Source of the DNA: Shewanella phaeophyticola
GTDB taxonomy: Bacteria; Pseudomonadota; Gammaproteobacteria; Enterobacterales; Shewanellaceae
Length of the DNA stretch: 64,000 nucleotides
Assembly (NCBI RefSeq): GCF_025398315.1
Contig: NZ_JAODOQ010000001.1
Span: 1,674,001 to 1,738,000, forward strand
Direction of reading: 5' to 3'
This document shows, one piece after another, positions 41,915 to 52,818 of the stretch. Numbering within the stretch: the first letter of the stretch is position 1; each line of letters starts with the position of its first letter. Below the pieces are notes generated by a model that was given only the letters and a program-made list of their open reading frames with translations, was not told where the DNA came from and did not search any database. The translations under genes were made by a program, and so were the position numbers.

Positions 41915-43109
41915 TTATTTGATTACTGCCGCGATTGATTTAGCAAGATAATCAACGTTTGCTTCGCTAATACCGGCAATGCTAATGCGGCTTGAACCGA
42001 CCATATACACACTGAACTCTTGCTTTAAAGTGGCTACTTGCTCAGGGGTTACCCCTAAAAATGAAAACATGCCTTTTTGACGAGCGATAAAGCTAAAGTC
42101 TCGCTCAACACCATTCGCTTTTAGCTGGTTAACCAGCATCTCACGATTGCCGTTAATGCGATCGCGCATAACGGTTAACTCTTCTAGCCATTGCTGTTTA
42201 AGTGCAGGGGTACCGAGAATGGTTTCAACTATGGCCGCGCCATGTGCTGGCGGCATCGAATAAATACAGCGGATAACATACAATAATACCGATTGCGCGA
42301 TATCGGCCGTGGCGCTGTCTTTTGCAACAATAGTGCAAGCACCGATGCGTCTCGCGGTAAAGGCCAAAGTTTTTAGAGCATGAGCTACATAAAATCATGC
42401 TTTCCACTGCCGCAGCCATTTGACGCACGCCGTAAGCATCTTCGTCAACACCATCCCCAAAACCCTGATAAGCCATGTCTATTAGTGGTGTAAAACCTTG
42501 TTTCACCGTAACCTTAACCACTTCATCCCACTGCTCAGGGGTTAAATCCATGCCGCTTGGATTATGGCAACATGCGTGCAATAACACTACATCGTCTTTA
42601 CCTATGGTGTTTAAGGTTGCCAACATTTGTTCAAACTTGAGGCTCTTGGTGTCGTAATCATAATATGGGTAGGTCTTTACCGTAATACCCGCTGCTTCAA
42701 ATAAACCAGTATGGTTGTACCCATGTAGGGTCACTCACCCATAAAACGGCATTAGGGTTACAGCGGGCAATAAAATCAGCCGCTACGCGCAATGCGCCAG
42801 TTCCGCCTGGGGTTGATACAGTACGTACTCGGTTGGCTATAAGTGCACTGTGACTGGCGCCAAAGGCTAATTCAGCCATTAACTGATTAAAGGGAGCTGA
42901 ACCCGTTGGCCGATATAGACCTTAGTTGTTTCTGTGTCTAGACGGATTTTTTCAGCGGCTTTTACACAGTCTAAAATCGGAGTGTGACCCGCAGGATCTT
43001 TATAAACCCCAACGCCTAAATCAACTTTATTGGGATGTCTGTCTTCACGATATTGCGTCAAAAGACCCAAAATTGGATCAGACGGTAAGGCTTTTAGGGT
43101 ATCAAACAT
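41915..43109 (-). CDS. tyrB: Aromatic/aspartate aminotransferase (frameshifted)
   Basis: PLP-dependent class I aminotransferase of about 397 codons. It starts at ATG 43109 (MFDTLKALPSDPILGLLTQY) with KVDLGVGVYKDPAG. The frame changes near 42905, 42715 and 42372; the pieces join as MAELAFGASHSALIANRVRT, VSDPTWV and then HTGLFEAAGI. Next come LHACCHNPSGMDLTPEQW and the PLP lysine in CSSCSKNFGLYRE, then RIGACTIVAKD, ending at 41915 with VGSSRISIAGI. It transaminates aromatic amino acids or aspartate; TyrB versus AspC cannot be decided, and tyrB is my better guess. It is divergent from aroA, which belongs to the same pathway. Confidence 0.85.
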
Positions 43110-43534
43110 GAATGGAACCTTGTATTGACTATTTGCACTAAGCATAACGTGCTTTAAACACAGAGTTAAAGTCAAAATTGGCCGCCTAGATAATAAAATG
43201 CTTATTGAGATTTTTTCAATTGGAAAGTTAAATGAACGGACAAATAATACTGTCATATCGAGAGATTATCTGCTGTAATGGTGCTCCATTACAGCATTTG
43301 GTCTATGTTAACGCGAAATCGTGTTGAATAGTCGATGTTAACAGACATAAATAATTCATTTTATGCTTGATATCACTGTGACGATCCGTATTTTATAAGC
43401 ATCAATGAGTCGCTCGCACTGAATGGACTATGTAATGAATTTGTTCCACTTGATTTACGCTGTTTAGCAATAACTGAGTGATGTTTACCACCAAGATTAA
43501 TCTGACGTTAATCTGTAGCAAAAGAAGAAAGCGA
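43110..43534. promoter_or_regulatory. Divergent aminotransferase-aroA intergenic region
   Basis: 425 bases without a gene. The only marked element is a perfect inverted repeat at 43272-43295 (GCTGTAATGG-tgct-CCATTACAGC). Its inner part TGTAAT-N8-ATTACA is reminiscent of TyrR boxes (TGTAAA-N6-TTTACA), but the spacing is two bases too long. Confidence 0.45.
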
Positions 43535-44815
43535 ATGAAGCAACTGCGTCTTAACCCAATTACGTGCATCAACGGCGAAATTAATATTCCTGGCTCTAAA
43601 AGTATTTCTAACCGTGCATTACTGTTAGCTACACTCGCTAAGGGCAGTACCACTCTAACCAATTTACTTGATTCAGATGACATCCGTTATATGTTGGCAT
43701 CGCTTAAGCAACTAGGTATTCAGTACAGTTTAAGTGACGACAAAACTGTGTGTGTGGTTGAAGGCAACGGCGTACCAATATCGTCTGACACCGTTCAAAA
43801 TTTATTTTTAGGCAATGCAGGCACCGCAATGCGTCCTTTGTGTGCAGCGTTGACGTTAGGTCAGGGTGAATTCACCTTAACGGGTGAGCCGCGCATGGAA
43901 GAACGTCCTATTGGCGACTTAGTGGATGCGTTGCGTCAATTAGGCGCCGATGTGACTTACCTTAAAAACGATGGATTTCCACCATTAACCATTAATGCAA
44001 CAGGCCTTAATGGCGGTGATGTCGAAATTGCCGGCGATTTATCAAGTCAGTTTTTAACGGCTTTGTTGATGGTTGCGCCGCTCACTAAAGATAGCGTAAA
44101 CATTAAAATTAAAGGCGAGTTAGTGTCTAAGCCTTATATCGATATTACTATTGCCTTGATGAAGCAGTTTGGTGTTGAAGTGATTAACCATCAATATCAA
44201 CGTTTTGAAATTAAAGCCGGTCAACAGTATGTATCACCTGGTAAAGTGTTAGTTGAAGGCGATGCCTCATCTGCATCGTACTTTTTAGCGGCGGGTGCCA
44301 TTCAAGGCGGTGAAGTCAAAGTCACCGGCGTTGGCCGTTTAAGTATTCAAGGCGATGTAAAATTTGCCGATGCATTAGCACAAATGGGCGCTCAAATAGA
44401 GTGGGGCGATGATTACATCATTGCCCGTAAATCGCCATTAACCGCCATCGAAATGGACATGAACCACATCCCTGATGCGGCCATGACCATTGCTACCGCT
44501 GCGCTATTTGCTAAAGGCACCACCAAACTGACTAATATTTACAACTGGCGCATTAAAGAAACCGACCGATTAGCCGCAATGGCGACAGAGCTGCGCAAAG
44601 TGGGCGCAATTGTTGATGAAGGTCATGACTACATTACCATTACGCCACCAGATCAGTTAAACACTGCCGATATTGATACTTACAACGATCACCGCATGGC
44701 GATGTGTTTTTCAATGTTGGCTTTCGCTGATTGTGGTATTACCATCAACGATCCAGACTGTACTTCTAAAACGTTTCCAGACTACTTTGCCCAGTTTAGT
44801 CGTTTAGCTAAATAA
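43535..44815 (+). CDS. aroA: 3-phosphoshikimate 1-carboxyvinyltransferase (EPSP synthase)
   Basis: Sixth step of the shikimate pathway: transfers enolpyruvyl from PEP to shikimate 3-phosphate. I start it at ATG 43535 ([20 protein letters not shown]), which matches the usual 427-residue length, rather than 57 bases upstream. Motifs are [28 protein letters not shown] (PEP site), [37 protein letters not shown] and [10 protein letters not shown]. cmk follows 185 bases later, the typical aroA-cmk-rpsA order. Confidence 0.96.
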   Translation: MKQLRLNPITCINGEINIPGSKSISNRALLLATLAKGSTTLTNLLDSDDIRYMLASLKQLGIQYSLSDDKTVCVVEGNGVPISSDTVQNLFLGNAGTAMRPLCAALTLGQGEFTLTGEPRMEERPIGDLVDALRQLGADVTYLKNDGFPPLTINATGLNGGDVEIAGDLSSQFLTALLMVAPLTKDSVNIKIKGELVSKPYIDITIALMKQFGVEVINHQYQRFEIKAGQQYVSPGKVLVEGDASSASYFLAAGAIQGGEVKVTGVGRLSIQGDVKFADALAQMGAQIEWGDDYIIARKSPLTAIEMDMNHIPDAAMTIATAALFAKGTTKLTNIYNWRIKETDRLAAMATELRKVGAIVDEGHDYITITPPDQLNTADIDTYNDHRMAMCFSMLAFADCGITINDPDCTSKTFPDYFAQFSRLAK

Positions 44816-45000
44816 GCTGATAACCTCGGTTTACCCGTCGCCGTTTTGTGTTTCTTTACAATACAAAAGGGCGATCTTGGTTTAAATATCTAAAAATTCA
44901 TCAGTAATTAACATTTATTTGTTATACAATGCGCGCGCTTAATTTTGGTAACCCCCTTTTTTACTTTCAGGGAAGATAGATTATTTTCGGAGGAAATTAT

Positions 45001-45688
45001 GTCTGAACGGTCTCCAGTGATCACAGTTGATGGCCCTAGCGGTGCAGGGAAAGGGACGATCTGCCAATTATTGGCGCAGCATTTAGGCTGGCATTTGTTA
45101 GACAGTGGTGCAATTTATCGTGTGTTAGCGTTAGCCGCTATTCACCATGATGTAGAACTCGAAAACGAAGAAGCCTTAACACTATTAGCAGCCCATCTTG
45201 ACGTACAATTTTTAACGGGTACTGAAAACGATGCCATTAAGGTGATTTTAGAAGGCGAGGATGTTACCAGCACCATTCGCACTCAAGAATGCTCAAATGC
45301 CGCCTCTAAAGTGGCTGCATTACCGCGTGTTCGCGAAGCATTATTACGTCGTCAACGTGCATTTTGCGCAGCGCCAGGTTTAGTGGCCGACGGCCGTGAT
45401 ATGGGAACGGTCGTTTTCTCTAAAGCACCTGTAAAAATATTTTTAACTGCGTCCGCTGAAGAACGGGCGCAAAGACGCTATAATCAGTTGCAGGACAAGG
45501 GCTTCGATGTTAAAATCGATCGCCTTTTAGCTGAAATTATCGAACGAGATGAACGCGATATTAATCGTGCCGCCTCGCCATTAGTTCCTGCTGAAGACGC
45601 ACTTGTTATTGACACAAGCGGCGTAGGCATTGACGATGTGTTAAAGCAAGTGCTTGAATATGTTGAACAAAAAATTACTGTAGCCTAA
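45001..45688 (+). CDS. cmk: Cytidylate kinase
   Basis: Phosphorylates CMP and dCMP. The 229 residues start at ATG 45001, six bases after a strong GGAGGAA site, and contain the P-loop [17 protein letters not shown], the nucleotide-binding [13 protein letters not shown] and [10 protein letters not shown]. The longer frame from 44945 has no ribosome site. It precedes rpsA. Confidence 0.96.
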
Positions 45689-45804
45689 TCGAATTCCCGG
45701 TTAACGCGCACAGTAGGTATTCGTGTTAAGGATGATACGAATAATATTACTAGACTCCACATCTAGGATGGATGGTGGTTTATTTAATGAAAGTAACCTA
45801 AAAC

Positions 45805-47473
45805 ATGACTGAATCTTTTGCTGATCTCATTTGAACAATCCCTTCAAACCCTAGAGTTCCGTCCAGGTTCTATCGTTCGTGGTACAGTTGTTGCCATCGA
45901 AAACGGTATGGTACTTGTTGACGCAGGCCTTAAGTCTGAAAGCCCAATCTCTGCTGACGAATTCAAAAACGCACAAGGCGTTTTAGAAATTCAAGTAGGC
46001 GATGAAGTTGACGTAGCGCTTGACTCTGTTGAAGATGGCTTTGGTGAGACTCAATTGTCTCGTGAAAAAGCTAAGCGTCATGAAGCTTGGATCGTTCTAG
46101 AAAAAGCGTACGAAGATGCTGAAACTGTAATCGGTATCATCAATGGTAAAGTTAAAGGTGGTTTCACTGTTGAATTAAACGGTATCCGTGCCTTCTTACC
46201 AGGTTCTCTAGTTGACGTGCGCCCAGTTCGCGACACCGCTCACTTAGAGTACAAAGAATTAGAATTCAAAGTTATCAAGCTTGACCAGAAGCGCAACAAC
46301 GTTGTTGTTTCTCGTCGTGCAGTTATCGAATCTGAAAGCAGTGCAGAACGTGATGCACTTCTTGAAAATCTACAAGAAGGCCAAGCAGTTAAAGGTATCG
46401 TTAAGAACCTTACTGACTACGGTGCATTCGTAGATTTAGGTGGAGTTGACGGTCTATTACATATCACTGATATGGCGTGGAAGCGTGTTAAGCACCCATC
46501 TGAAATCGTTAATGTTGGTGACGAAATCAACGTTAAAGTTCTTAAGTATGACCGTGAGCGTACTCGCGTATCACTAGGTCTTAAGCAACTTGGCGAAGAT
46601 CCATGGTTAGAAATCAGCAAGCGTTACCCAGAAAGCACTAAGCTTACTGGTCGCGTAACTAACCTTACTGACTATGGCTGCTTCGTAGAAATCGAAGAAG
46701 GCGTTGAAGGTTTAGTACACGTTTCTGAAATGGATTGGACTAACAAGAACATTCACCCATCTAAAGTTGTTAACCTAGGTGATGAAGTTGAAGTGTTAGT
46801 ACTAGACATCGATGAAGAACGTCGTCGTATTTCTCTAGGCCTTAAACAGTGTAAAGTTAACCCATGGGATGACTTCGCGACTAAGTTTAACAAAGGCGAC
46901 AAAGTATCTGGTAAGATCAAGTCAATCACTGACTTCGGTATCTTTATCGGTCTTGACGGTGGAATCGATGGTCTTGTTCACTTATCTGACATTTCTTGGA
47001 ACGGTACTGGCGAAGACGCAGTGTCTGAATACAAGAAAGGCGACGAAATCCACGCAGTGGTTCTATCTGTAGACCCAGAGCGTGAGCGCATCAGCTTAGG
47101 TGTTAAGCAAACTGAAGATGATCCATTCAACGCATACTTAGCTGACAAGAAGAAAGGCACCGTAGTTAACGGTACTGTTTCTGCTGTTGACGCAAAAGGT
47201 GTTACAGTTGAATTAGCAGAAACAGTTGAAGGTTACATCCGTGTAGCTGACATTTCTGCAGAGCGCATCGAAGATGCATCTACTGTATACTCAGTAGGTG
47301 ACGCAATCGAAGCTAAGTTCATGGGTGTAGATCGTAAGAACCGTTCTATCAGCTTATCTATCAAAGCGAAAGATGAAGCTGAACAGAAAGAAGCGATTGC
47401 TACTCTGAACAAGCAAGATGACGTTGTAATGAGCAGTGCGATGGCTGAAGCTTTCAAAGCAGCTCGTAAGTAA
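45805..47473 (+). CDS. rpsA: 30S ribosomal protein S1 (frameshift at codons 8-9)
   Basis: RNA-binding S1 protein that brings mRNA to the ribosome. The true ATG is at 45805 (MTESFADL). A one-base insertion near 45828-45832 turns the expected LFEQSL into a stop, and the main frame resumes at 45818 with [18 protein letters not shown]. Six S1 repeats follow (e.g. [60 protein letters not shown]). The length after repair is 556, normal. Strong codon bias marks high expression. As rpsA is essential, the break must be an error or very recent. Confidence 0.97.
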
Positions 47474-47550
47474 TCGAAAATCGTCTGTTGTATGGGGACA
47501 CCGTCCCCATTAGGCGACTGTGTTTGGCTTGATAATATGGGATAGCAAAG

Positions 47551-47838
47551 ATGACAAAATCTGAACTGATCGAAAAACTCGCCACTAGGCAGTCGCAATT
47601 GTCGGCGAAAGAAGTGGAAAGTGCAATCAAAGAGATGTTGGAGCAAATGGCAACAACATTAGAAGGCGGTGATCGTATAGAAATCCGTGGCTTTGGTAGT
47701 TTTTCTCTTCACTATCGTGCACCTCGTACTGGTCGTAACCCAAAAACAGGCACATCTGTTGAATTGGAAGGCAAGTATGTACCGCACTTTAAGCCTGGCA
47801 AAGAACTGCGCGAACGTGTCGATGCTGTTAATGTTTGA
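47551..47838 (+). CDS. ihfB: Integration host factor, beta subunit
   Basis: 95-residue DNA-bending protein of the HU/IHF family: [20 protein letters not shown] at the N-terminus, [20 protein letters not shown] with the DNA-contacting arm and NPKTG. It pairs with IhfA. It follows rpsA by 77 bases, the conserved order in gammaproteobacteria, and is followed by a terminator. Confidence 0.97.
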   Translation: MTKSELIEKLATRQSQLSAKEVESAIKEMLEQMATTLEGGDRIEIRGFGSFSLHYRAPRTGRNPKTGTSVELEGKYVPHFKPGKELRERVDAVNV

Positions 47839-47851
47839 TTAACGCTTTAAT

Positions 47852-47879
47852 AAAAAGCCTCCTTTTGGAGGCTTTTTTG
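47852..47879 (+). terminator. Terminator of ihfB
   Basis: AAAAAGCCTCC-tttt-GGAGGCTTTTTTGT hairpin with a T run. Confidence 0.88.
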
Positions 47880-47960
47880 TATCTAAACACAGTCAATGCT
47901 GGTCAGCTTAGTAAATTTCTTGGATAATCATTATATTGATGCGTATACATGGAGAATAAC

Positions 47961-48257
47961 GTGAGATCTTTTATTGTCATTGTACTAATTGGATTACTGT
48001 TTGTTTTAGCCTTATTGTTTGGCGCTAAAAACGAACAAATTGTCACTTTGAGTTACTTTATTGCCGAAGGTGAATACCGCTTACCCGTCGTACTTGCGAG
48101 TGTGTTTTTTGGTGGGTTTATCATTAGTTGGATATTTGCGAGCTTTTACATTATTAAGCTTAAACTGGCATTACGTAAAAGTAATAAAGCACTCAAAAAA
48201 TTTACCACAGTTGATGCGATAAACATCGACGTACCCGCTAAGGATCAAGCTGTCTAG
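47961..48257 (+). CDS. lapA: LapA, lipopolysaccharide assembly membrane protein
   Basis: 98 residues from the GTG at 47961, which has GGAG six bases upstream; an ATG at 47949 lies on that ribosome site itself. It has two membrane helices (SFIVIVLIGLLFVLALLFGA and VLASVFFGGFIISWIFASFY) and a short charged cytoplasmic tail, as in the LapA/DUF1049 family. LapB starts one base after its stop, so they are coupled; together they control LPS synthesis through LpxC turnover. Confidence 0.92.
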   Translation: MRSFIVIVLIGLLFVLALLFGAKNEQIVTLSYFIAEGEYRLPVVLASVFFGGFIISWIFASFYIIKLKLALRKSNKALKKFTTVDAINIDVPAKDQAV

Positions 48258-48258
48258 T

Positions 48259-49419
48259 ATGCTAGAAATCTTGTTCTTGCTATTACCCATTGCCGCTGGA
48301 TACGGTTGGTACATGGGGCGACGCAGTATTCGCCATAGTGATAGCCAACAAAGTAAGAAATTAAGCCGAGACTATTTTACTGGGCTTAATTTTTTACTGT
48401 CAAATGAGTCAGATAAAGCTGTAGACTTATTTATTAGCATGTTAGATGTGGATGATGAAACCATTGATACACACTTATCATTAGGGTCATTGTTTCGTAA
48501 GCGTGGTGAAGTAGACCGCTCAATTCGGATCCATCAAAATTTAATTGCTCGCCCAAGTTTAACCAATGAACAGCGCGATATCGCGATGATGGAGTTGGGT
48601 AAAGATTACATGGCGGCAGGTTTTTATGACCGTGCAGAAGAAATCTTTACTAATTTGGTTAACCAAGACGATCACAGCGAAGAAGCTGAAACACAGCTTA
48701 TCTTGATTTACCAGGTGACCAAAGAATGGCAAAACGCCATTGATATTACTAAGCGTCTTCCACGCAAGCGCCAACAAGCGCTAAAAAACACCACCGCCCA
48801 TTTTTATTGCCAGCTTGCCGATGAAACACCTAACGACGCCGATAAAATAAAAAAACTGCAACAAGCCATCAAACAAGATGCCAAATGCGGCCGTGCCTGG
48901 TTAACCCTTGCCAAAATTTACCTCGACGCAGGGCAATTTGATCAATGTAAACAAGCGCTGTCAGAGCTCAAAGTGGCCGACATCGACTTATTTGCCGATG
49001 GCGTTGCTATTGCAAAACAAGTCTATCGCGATACTCAAGACCCAGAAGGCTTTCATGAGCTGCTTGCCAAAGCGATTGCCGACGGTGCAGGCGCGAGCGT
49101 CGTCGTCGCCCTAGCCGAACATAAAATCACACTAAACCAACACCAAAGCGCTGAAACCATGATGCTTGATAATCTATATCGCCATCCCACCATGAAAGGG
49201 TTTCAGCACTTAATGAAATTACACATAAAACAAGCAGAAGATGGCCAGGCAAAACAAAGTTTATCTATGCTTGAGCAGCTTGTTGAACAACAAATTAAAT
49301 TCCGCCCAAGTTATCGCTGTACCGCCTGTGGTTTTCCATCTCACGGATTATATTGGCATTGCCCGTCATGTAAACAGTGGGGCAGTATTAAGCGTATTAA
49401 AGGCCTGGACGGTGAATAA
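48259..49419 (+). CDS. lapB: LapB (YciM), lipopolysaccharide assembly regulator
   Basis: 386 residues: an N-terminal membrane anchor (EILFLLLPIAAGYGWYMGRRS), about seven TPR-like repeats, and a C-terminal rubredoxin-type zinc site with two CxxC pairs (CTACG and CPSCK). In E. coli it works with FtsH to degrade LpxC and so limit LPS. The lapA-lapB-pyrF order is conserved. Confidence 0.94.
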   Translation: MLEILFLLLPIAAGYGWYMGRRSIRHSDSQQSKKLSRDYFTGLNFLLSNESDKAVDLFISMLDVDDETIDTHLSLGSLFRKRGEVDRSIRIHQNLIARPSLTNEQRDIAMMELGKDYMAAGFYDRAEEIFTNLVNQDDHSEEAETQLILIYQVTKEWQNAIDITKRLPRKRQQALKNTTAHFYCQLADETPNDADKIKKLQQAIKQDAKCGRAWLTLAKIYLDAGQFDQCKQALSELKVADIDLFADGVAIAKQVYRDTQDPEGFHELLAKAIADGAGASVVVALAEHKITLNQHQSAETMMLDNLYRHPTMKGFQHLMKLHIKQAEDGQAKQSLSMLEQLVEQQIKFRPSYRCTACGFPSHGLYWHCPSCKQWGSIKRIKGLDGE

Positions 49420-49474
49420 CCCCGCTCAAAACACTCTATAATAATTAACACATGCTATTGCCGCTGGAGTTCTA

Positions 49475-50176
49475 ATGACTGATAAATCAATTGTAGTTGC
49501 CCTCGACTATGACAATAAAGCTGACGCGCTGACTTTCATTGATAAACTCGACCCCAACATGTGCCGCTTAAAAATCGGCAAAGAAATGTTTACCTTATTT
49601 GATCCACAATTGGTCAAAGACATTCATAACCGTGATTTTGATTTATTCCTCGATTTAAAGTTTCACGACATTCCCAATACTGTAGCGAAAGCCGTAGCCG
49701 CTGCGGCAGAGCTAGGTGTGTGGATGACCAATGTCCATGCCAGTGGTGGCTTAACCATGATGCAAGCGGCAAAAAAAGCATTGCAGCCATACGGAAAAGA
49801 CGCACCATTACTAATCGCCGTGACCGTATTAACGTCAATGTCTGATGAAGACTTAGCCTTGCTCGGTATTAATGTGCCAGCCTTTGAACATGTGTTACGT
49901 TTAGCTAAACTGACTCATCAGGCAGGGCTTGATGGCGTGGTGTGCTCAGCTCAAGAAGCGAAATTACTTAAATCATCATTCGGCAAGGATTTCACCCTAG
50001 TGACACCAGGCATTCGACCTGCAGGCAGTGATGCTGGCGATCAGCACCGGGTCATGACGCCGCCACAAGCGATTGCAGCTGGCTCTGATTACCTCGTGAT
50101 TGGTCGGCCAATCACCCAGGCGGCAGACCCATTGGCTGCGCTGACTGCAATCCATCAATCTTTACAGCTGTCGTAA
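49475..50176 (+). CDS. pyrF: Orotidine 5'-phosphate decarboxylase
   Basis: Last step of UMP synthesis; 233 residues with [13 protein letters not shown], the catalytic [14 protein letters not shown], the phosphate loop TPGIRP and VIGRPITQA. Start ATG 49475 with GGAG upstream. Follows lapB by 55 bases. Confidence 0.97.
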   Translation: MTDKSIVVALDYDNKADALTFIDKLDPNMCRLKIGKEMFTLFDPQLVKDIHNRDFDLFLDLKFHDIPNTVAKAVAAAAELGVWMTNVHASGGLTMMQAAKKALQPYGKDAPLLIAVTVLTSMSDEDLALLGINVPAFEHVLRLAKLTHQAGLDGVVCSAQEAKLLKSSFGKDFTLVTPGIRPAGSDAGDQHRVMTPPQAIAAGSDYLVIGRPITQAADPLAALTAIHQSLQLS

Positions 50177-50207
50177 CATTGACAGCAATACCAATAAGGG
50201 AGTGATT

Positions 50208-51033
50208 ATGACTGCAACAGGATTTGATTACACAGGTAAAAATGTCGTTGTCGTTGGCGGCACTTCAGGGATTAATTTGCAAGTGGCCATTGCATTTGCA
50301 CAAGCCGGTGCCAATGTTGCGGTAGCGAGTCGTAGTATTGATAAAGTGAATGCTGCGGTTGCCCAACTTAATCAGGCAAACCCGAATGCAGTTCACATGG
50401 GGGTGAGTTTTGATGTGCGAGATAACGACGCACTAACTCTCGGCTTTAATGAAATTGCTAAGGCGTATACTCATATTGATGTGTTAATCAGTGGCGCAGC
50501 CGGTAATTTCCCTGCCAGCGCAGCGAAACTGTCAACCAATGGGTTTAAATCTGTTATTGATATTGATTTAATCGGCAGTTTTCAGGTGTTAAAGCAAGCC
50601 TATCCTTTATTGGCTCGCCCTAATGCCAGTATTATCCAAATTTCAGCGCCACAGGCCTTTATTGCCATGCCACTGCAAGCGCATGTATGTGCAGCCAAAG
50701 CTGGGGTTGATATGTTAACACGCACATTAGCGTTAGAATGGGGCGTTGAAGGTGTTAGAATTAACTCCATTGTGCCAGGTACCAATTGCCGATACCGAAG
50801 GGTTTAATCGCTTAGCACCCAGCGATGAATTACAACAACGCGTGGCTAACAGCGTGCCCTTAAAACGTAATGGTCAAGGGCAAGATATCGCCAATGCGGC
50901 CTTGTTTTTGGCCTCAAACATGGCATCTTACATTACAGGCGTTGTATTACCGGTCGATGGTGGTTGGTCTTTAGGTGGCGCCAGTATCGCGATGACCGAA
51001 TTAGGCGATATCGCCGCTAAACATGGCTTATAG
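50208..51033 (+). CDS. Short-chain dehydrogenase, 2,4-dienoyl-CoA-reductase-like (frameshifted)
   Basis: SDR protein of about 275 codons. Start ATG 50208 ([20 protein letters not shown]) after AAGGGAG. An extra base near 50780 splits INSIVPG from [14 protein letters not shown]; the rest ends at 51033 with [19 protein letters not shown]. The usual Tyr of YxxxK is absent: the segment reads [20 protein letters not shown], where Lys is kept but Tyr is Val, as in 2,4-dienoyl-CoA reductases of the DECR2 type (QVHAGSAKAAVD as I recall). That points to fatty-acid oxidation. It could alternatively be an orphan oxidoreductase. An acyl-CoA dehydrogenase lies 2 kb downstream. Confidence 0.85.
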
Positions 51034-51059
51034 ACATTAATATTTAAAGGTAACAAATC

Positions 51060-51612
51060 ATGGCAAATGCATTACAAGATCAATTACTCAAAGCCGGTCT
51101 TGCCAGCAAGCAAAAAGTACGCGATGTAAAGACCCAGCAACGTCGTAATAAAAAAGCCAAAGTTGATGACGGTAGCGGCGAGCTTAAAAAGCAAATTGCT
51201 GAACAAAAATTACAGCAGGCTAAAAAAGATAAAGCATTAAATGAACAGCGCTTTGCACAAGCGTCTGAAAAAGGCCAGGTCTCGCGGCTTGATCACTGAG
51301 TTTTCTAAATTTGCCATCAACATCCCTAAAGATGCTGAGCTTAAATTTAACTACACCTTAGAAAATAAAATTTACTCTTTGTACATTACCGATAAAATTC
51401 AAGCTGAACTGCTAAATGGCACTTTAGGTATTGTGCGTCATGAAGACAAAAGTTATTTGGTGCCGCATAAGTTAGCTGAACGGGTTAAATTGTTGGTGCC
51501 ACAGTGGTGTGGATACTTATGGGATAAAGCCGCTAAAGACTCGGTAGAGCAGGTCAGTGATGCCGACGATCCGTATGCAGATTACGCCATCCCAGATGAT
51601 TTAATGTGGTAA
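51060..51612 (+). CDS. DUF2058 (YaiL-like) nucleic-acid-associated protein (frameshifted)
   Basis: About 183 codons. The first frame (MANALQDQLLKAGLASKQKV, a Lys/Gln-rich coiled coil) runs to about 51273, where one extra G breaks the frame. The next frame then continues as ARSRGLITEFSKFAINIPKD and KIYSLYITDKIQAELLNGTL to 51612. Length and both halves match DUF2058 proteins, reported as nucleoprotein or polynucleotide-associated; the molecular role is not settled. Confidence 0.85.
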
Positions 51613-51625
51613 TTAATTCCACAAA

Positions 51626-51652
51626 ATAGCCTCTTTACAGAGGCTTTTTTGT
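51626..51652 (+). terminator. Terminator of the DUF2058 gene
   Basis: ATAGCCTCT-ttac-AGAGGCTTTTTTG hairpin 14 bases after the stop, overlapping the end of the convergent gene region. Confidence 0.85.
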
Positions 51653-51680
51653 GTAAAAATATTGATACCCGCTCACCGTA

Positions 51681-52625
51681 TTACGATAACTTTGATTCGT
51701 TTTCTGTTGTTGGTTTTGCTGTTAACGCAAATACTTGTTGGCAGTACGCTAAATGATGGCGGATATTATCTAAAAATTGTGAAGCCTGGTAATCCACTAA
51801 ATACCAGTAACTGGCTTGCGTTTGTGGGAATTCATTATAAAACAGTGTTTCGGCAGTGATGAGGTCATCTTGTGTCGCATATGATAACCAATGCACGCTA
51901 GGTAAATTGCTCAATGCCGCTAACAATGCATATTGTAAATCGGGTTGCGCAGGGCGCTCAGAAGTCGCTTGCAAAGCCAAAGCCTGAGATGTGCCTACAT
52001 GATATTTCGGCTTAACATCGCTATTTTTGCGGTGAATAAAATCACTCAATAACACTTCAAACGGGTTAATGTCAGGTTGTTCAGATTGAGTATTAAGCTC
52101 TTCTGGAATGGCGGCTTGATCAATCAATAACCCCGGCCAGTGAATATGCGGGTTTGTTAATTGTAATCCCAGTGCAAGTCTACGCTCACCTAACCAGTTA
52201 TGTACCATGCAGGGTAAGTGTTCCTGCTCGCTTAGCCCGTGTGAACGTTTAAGCGATGGCATGAGCGACAAACGTTGTACCGTCATGTCACTGGCTAAAA
52301 TTGACATCAAAAAACAGGTGACGAGCCCTGATGAAGGCCAACAATGCAATTGTTGTTCGAGGGTTTGTGCTACTTGGGTTAATAGCGCGACCAATTGCTG
52401 ATCATTAGGGCTGTTGCTTACCGCAAAAGCATGAGGTGATTCTGCATACGATCCATTACAAATATTGATGACATTGTCTGCCTGATGTTCGGTTGCATTG
52501 AACACAAACGTATGGCCAACGTCAGCAGGATGCCAGGCACCTTCTGCGTTACCTATCACCGTAACTTGCTGGTAAGGTATAAGAGTTTTATCTTCAGGTG
52601 TGGCGGGATTTTGTGGCGTGTGCAT
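51681..52625 (-). CDS. Unknown conserved protein, 314 residues
   Basis: 314-residue soluble protein without signal peptide or membrane helix, with several Trp and His residues (VTVIGNAEGAWHPADVGHTF, NVINICNGSYAESP, MVHNWLGERRLALGLQL, NPHIHWPGLLIDQ, LSNLPSVHWLSYATQDD). I do not recognise a domain; the middle hints at a globular enzyme or binding fold, but this is only an impression. It is convergent with the DUF2058 gene and divergent from the acyl-CoA dehydrogenase. Codon use is like its neighbours, so it does not look recently acquired. Confidence 0.65.
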   Translation of the reverse strand: MHTPQNPATPEDKTLIPYQQVTVIGNAEGAWHPADVGHTFVFNATEHQADNVINICNGSYAESPHAFAVSNSPNDQQLVALLTQVAQTLEQQLHCWPSSGLVTCFLMSILASDMTVQRLSLMPSLKRSHGLSEQEHLPCMVHNWLGERRLALGLQLTNPHIHWPGLLIDQAAIPEELNTQSEQPDINPFEVLLSDFIHRKNSDVKPKYHVGTSQALALQATSERPAQPDLQYALLAALSNLPSVHWLSYATQDDLITAETLFYNEFPQTQASYWYLVDYQASQFLDNIRHHLAYCQQVFALTAKPTTENESKLS

Positions 52626-52796
52626 TCAGTTTGGTTCGCTTTTTAACATATCAACATCGAGGCGGTATCATTTTATGGTTAACCTGATAGCGCAGGGTTA
52701 CAGATAATTGTAACTCATTGATCTGGCATAATGTCGATTATCTTAAAGGGTCACATTTTGTTTAAAAACCTTTTCTTTTTGTAACGCTTTAGTATA

Positions 52797-52818
52797 AATT
52801 AAAACAACTGTTTTAATT
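52797..52818. promoter_or_regulatory. Palindromic operator-like site upstream of the acyl-CoA dehydrogenase
   Basis: AATTAAAAC-aact-GTTTTAATT, a perfect 9-base inverted repeat 20 bases before the ATG. It resembles the AAAC-N4-GTTT core I recall for PsrA, the TetR-type fatty-acid regulator in Shewanella. Position fits a repressor. Confidence 0.5.
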
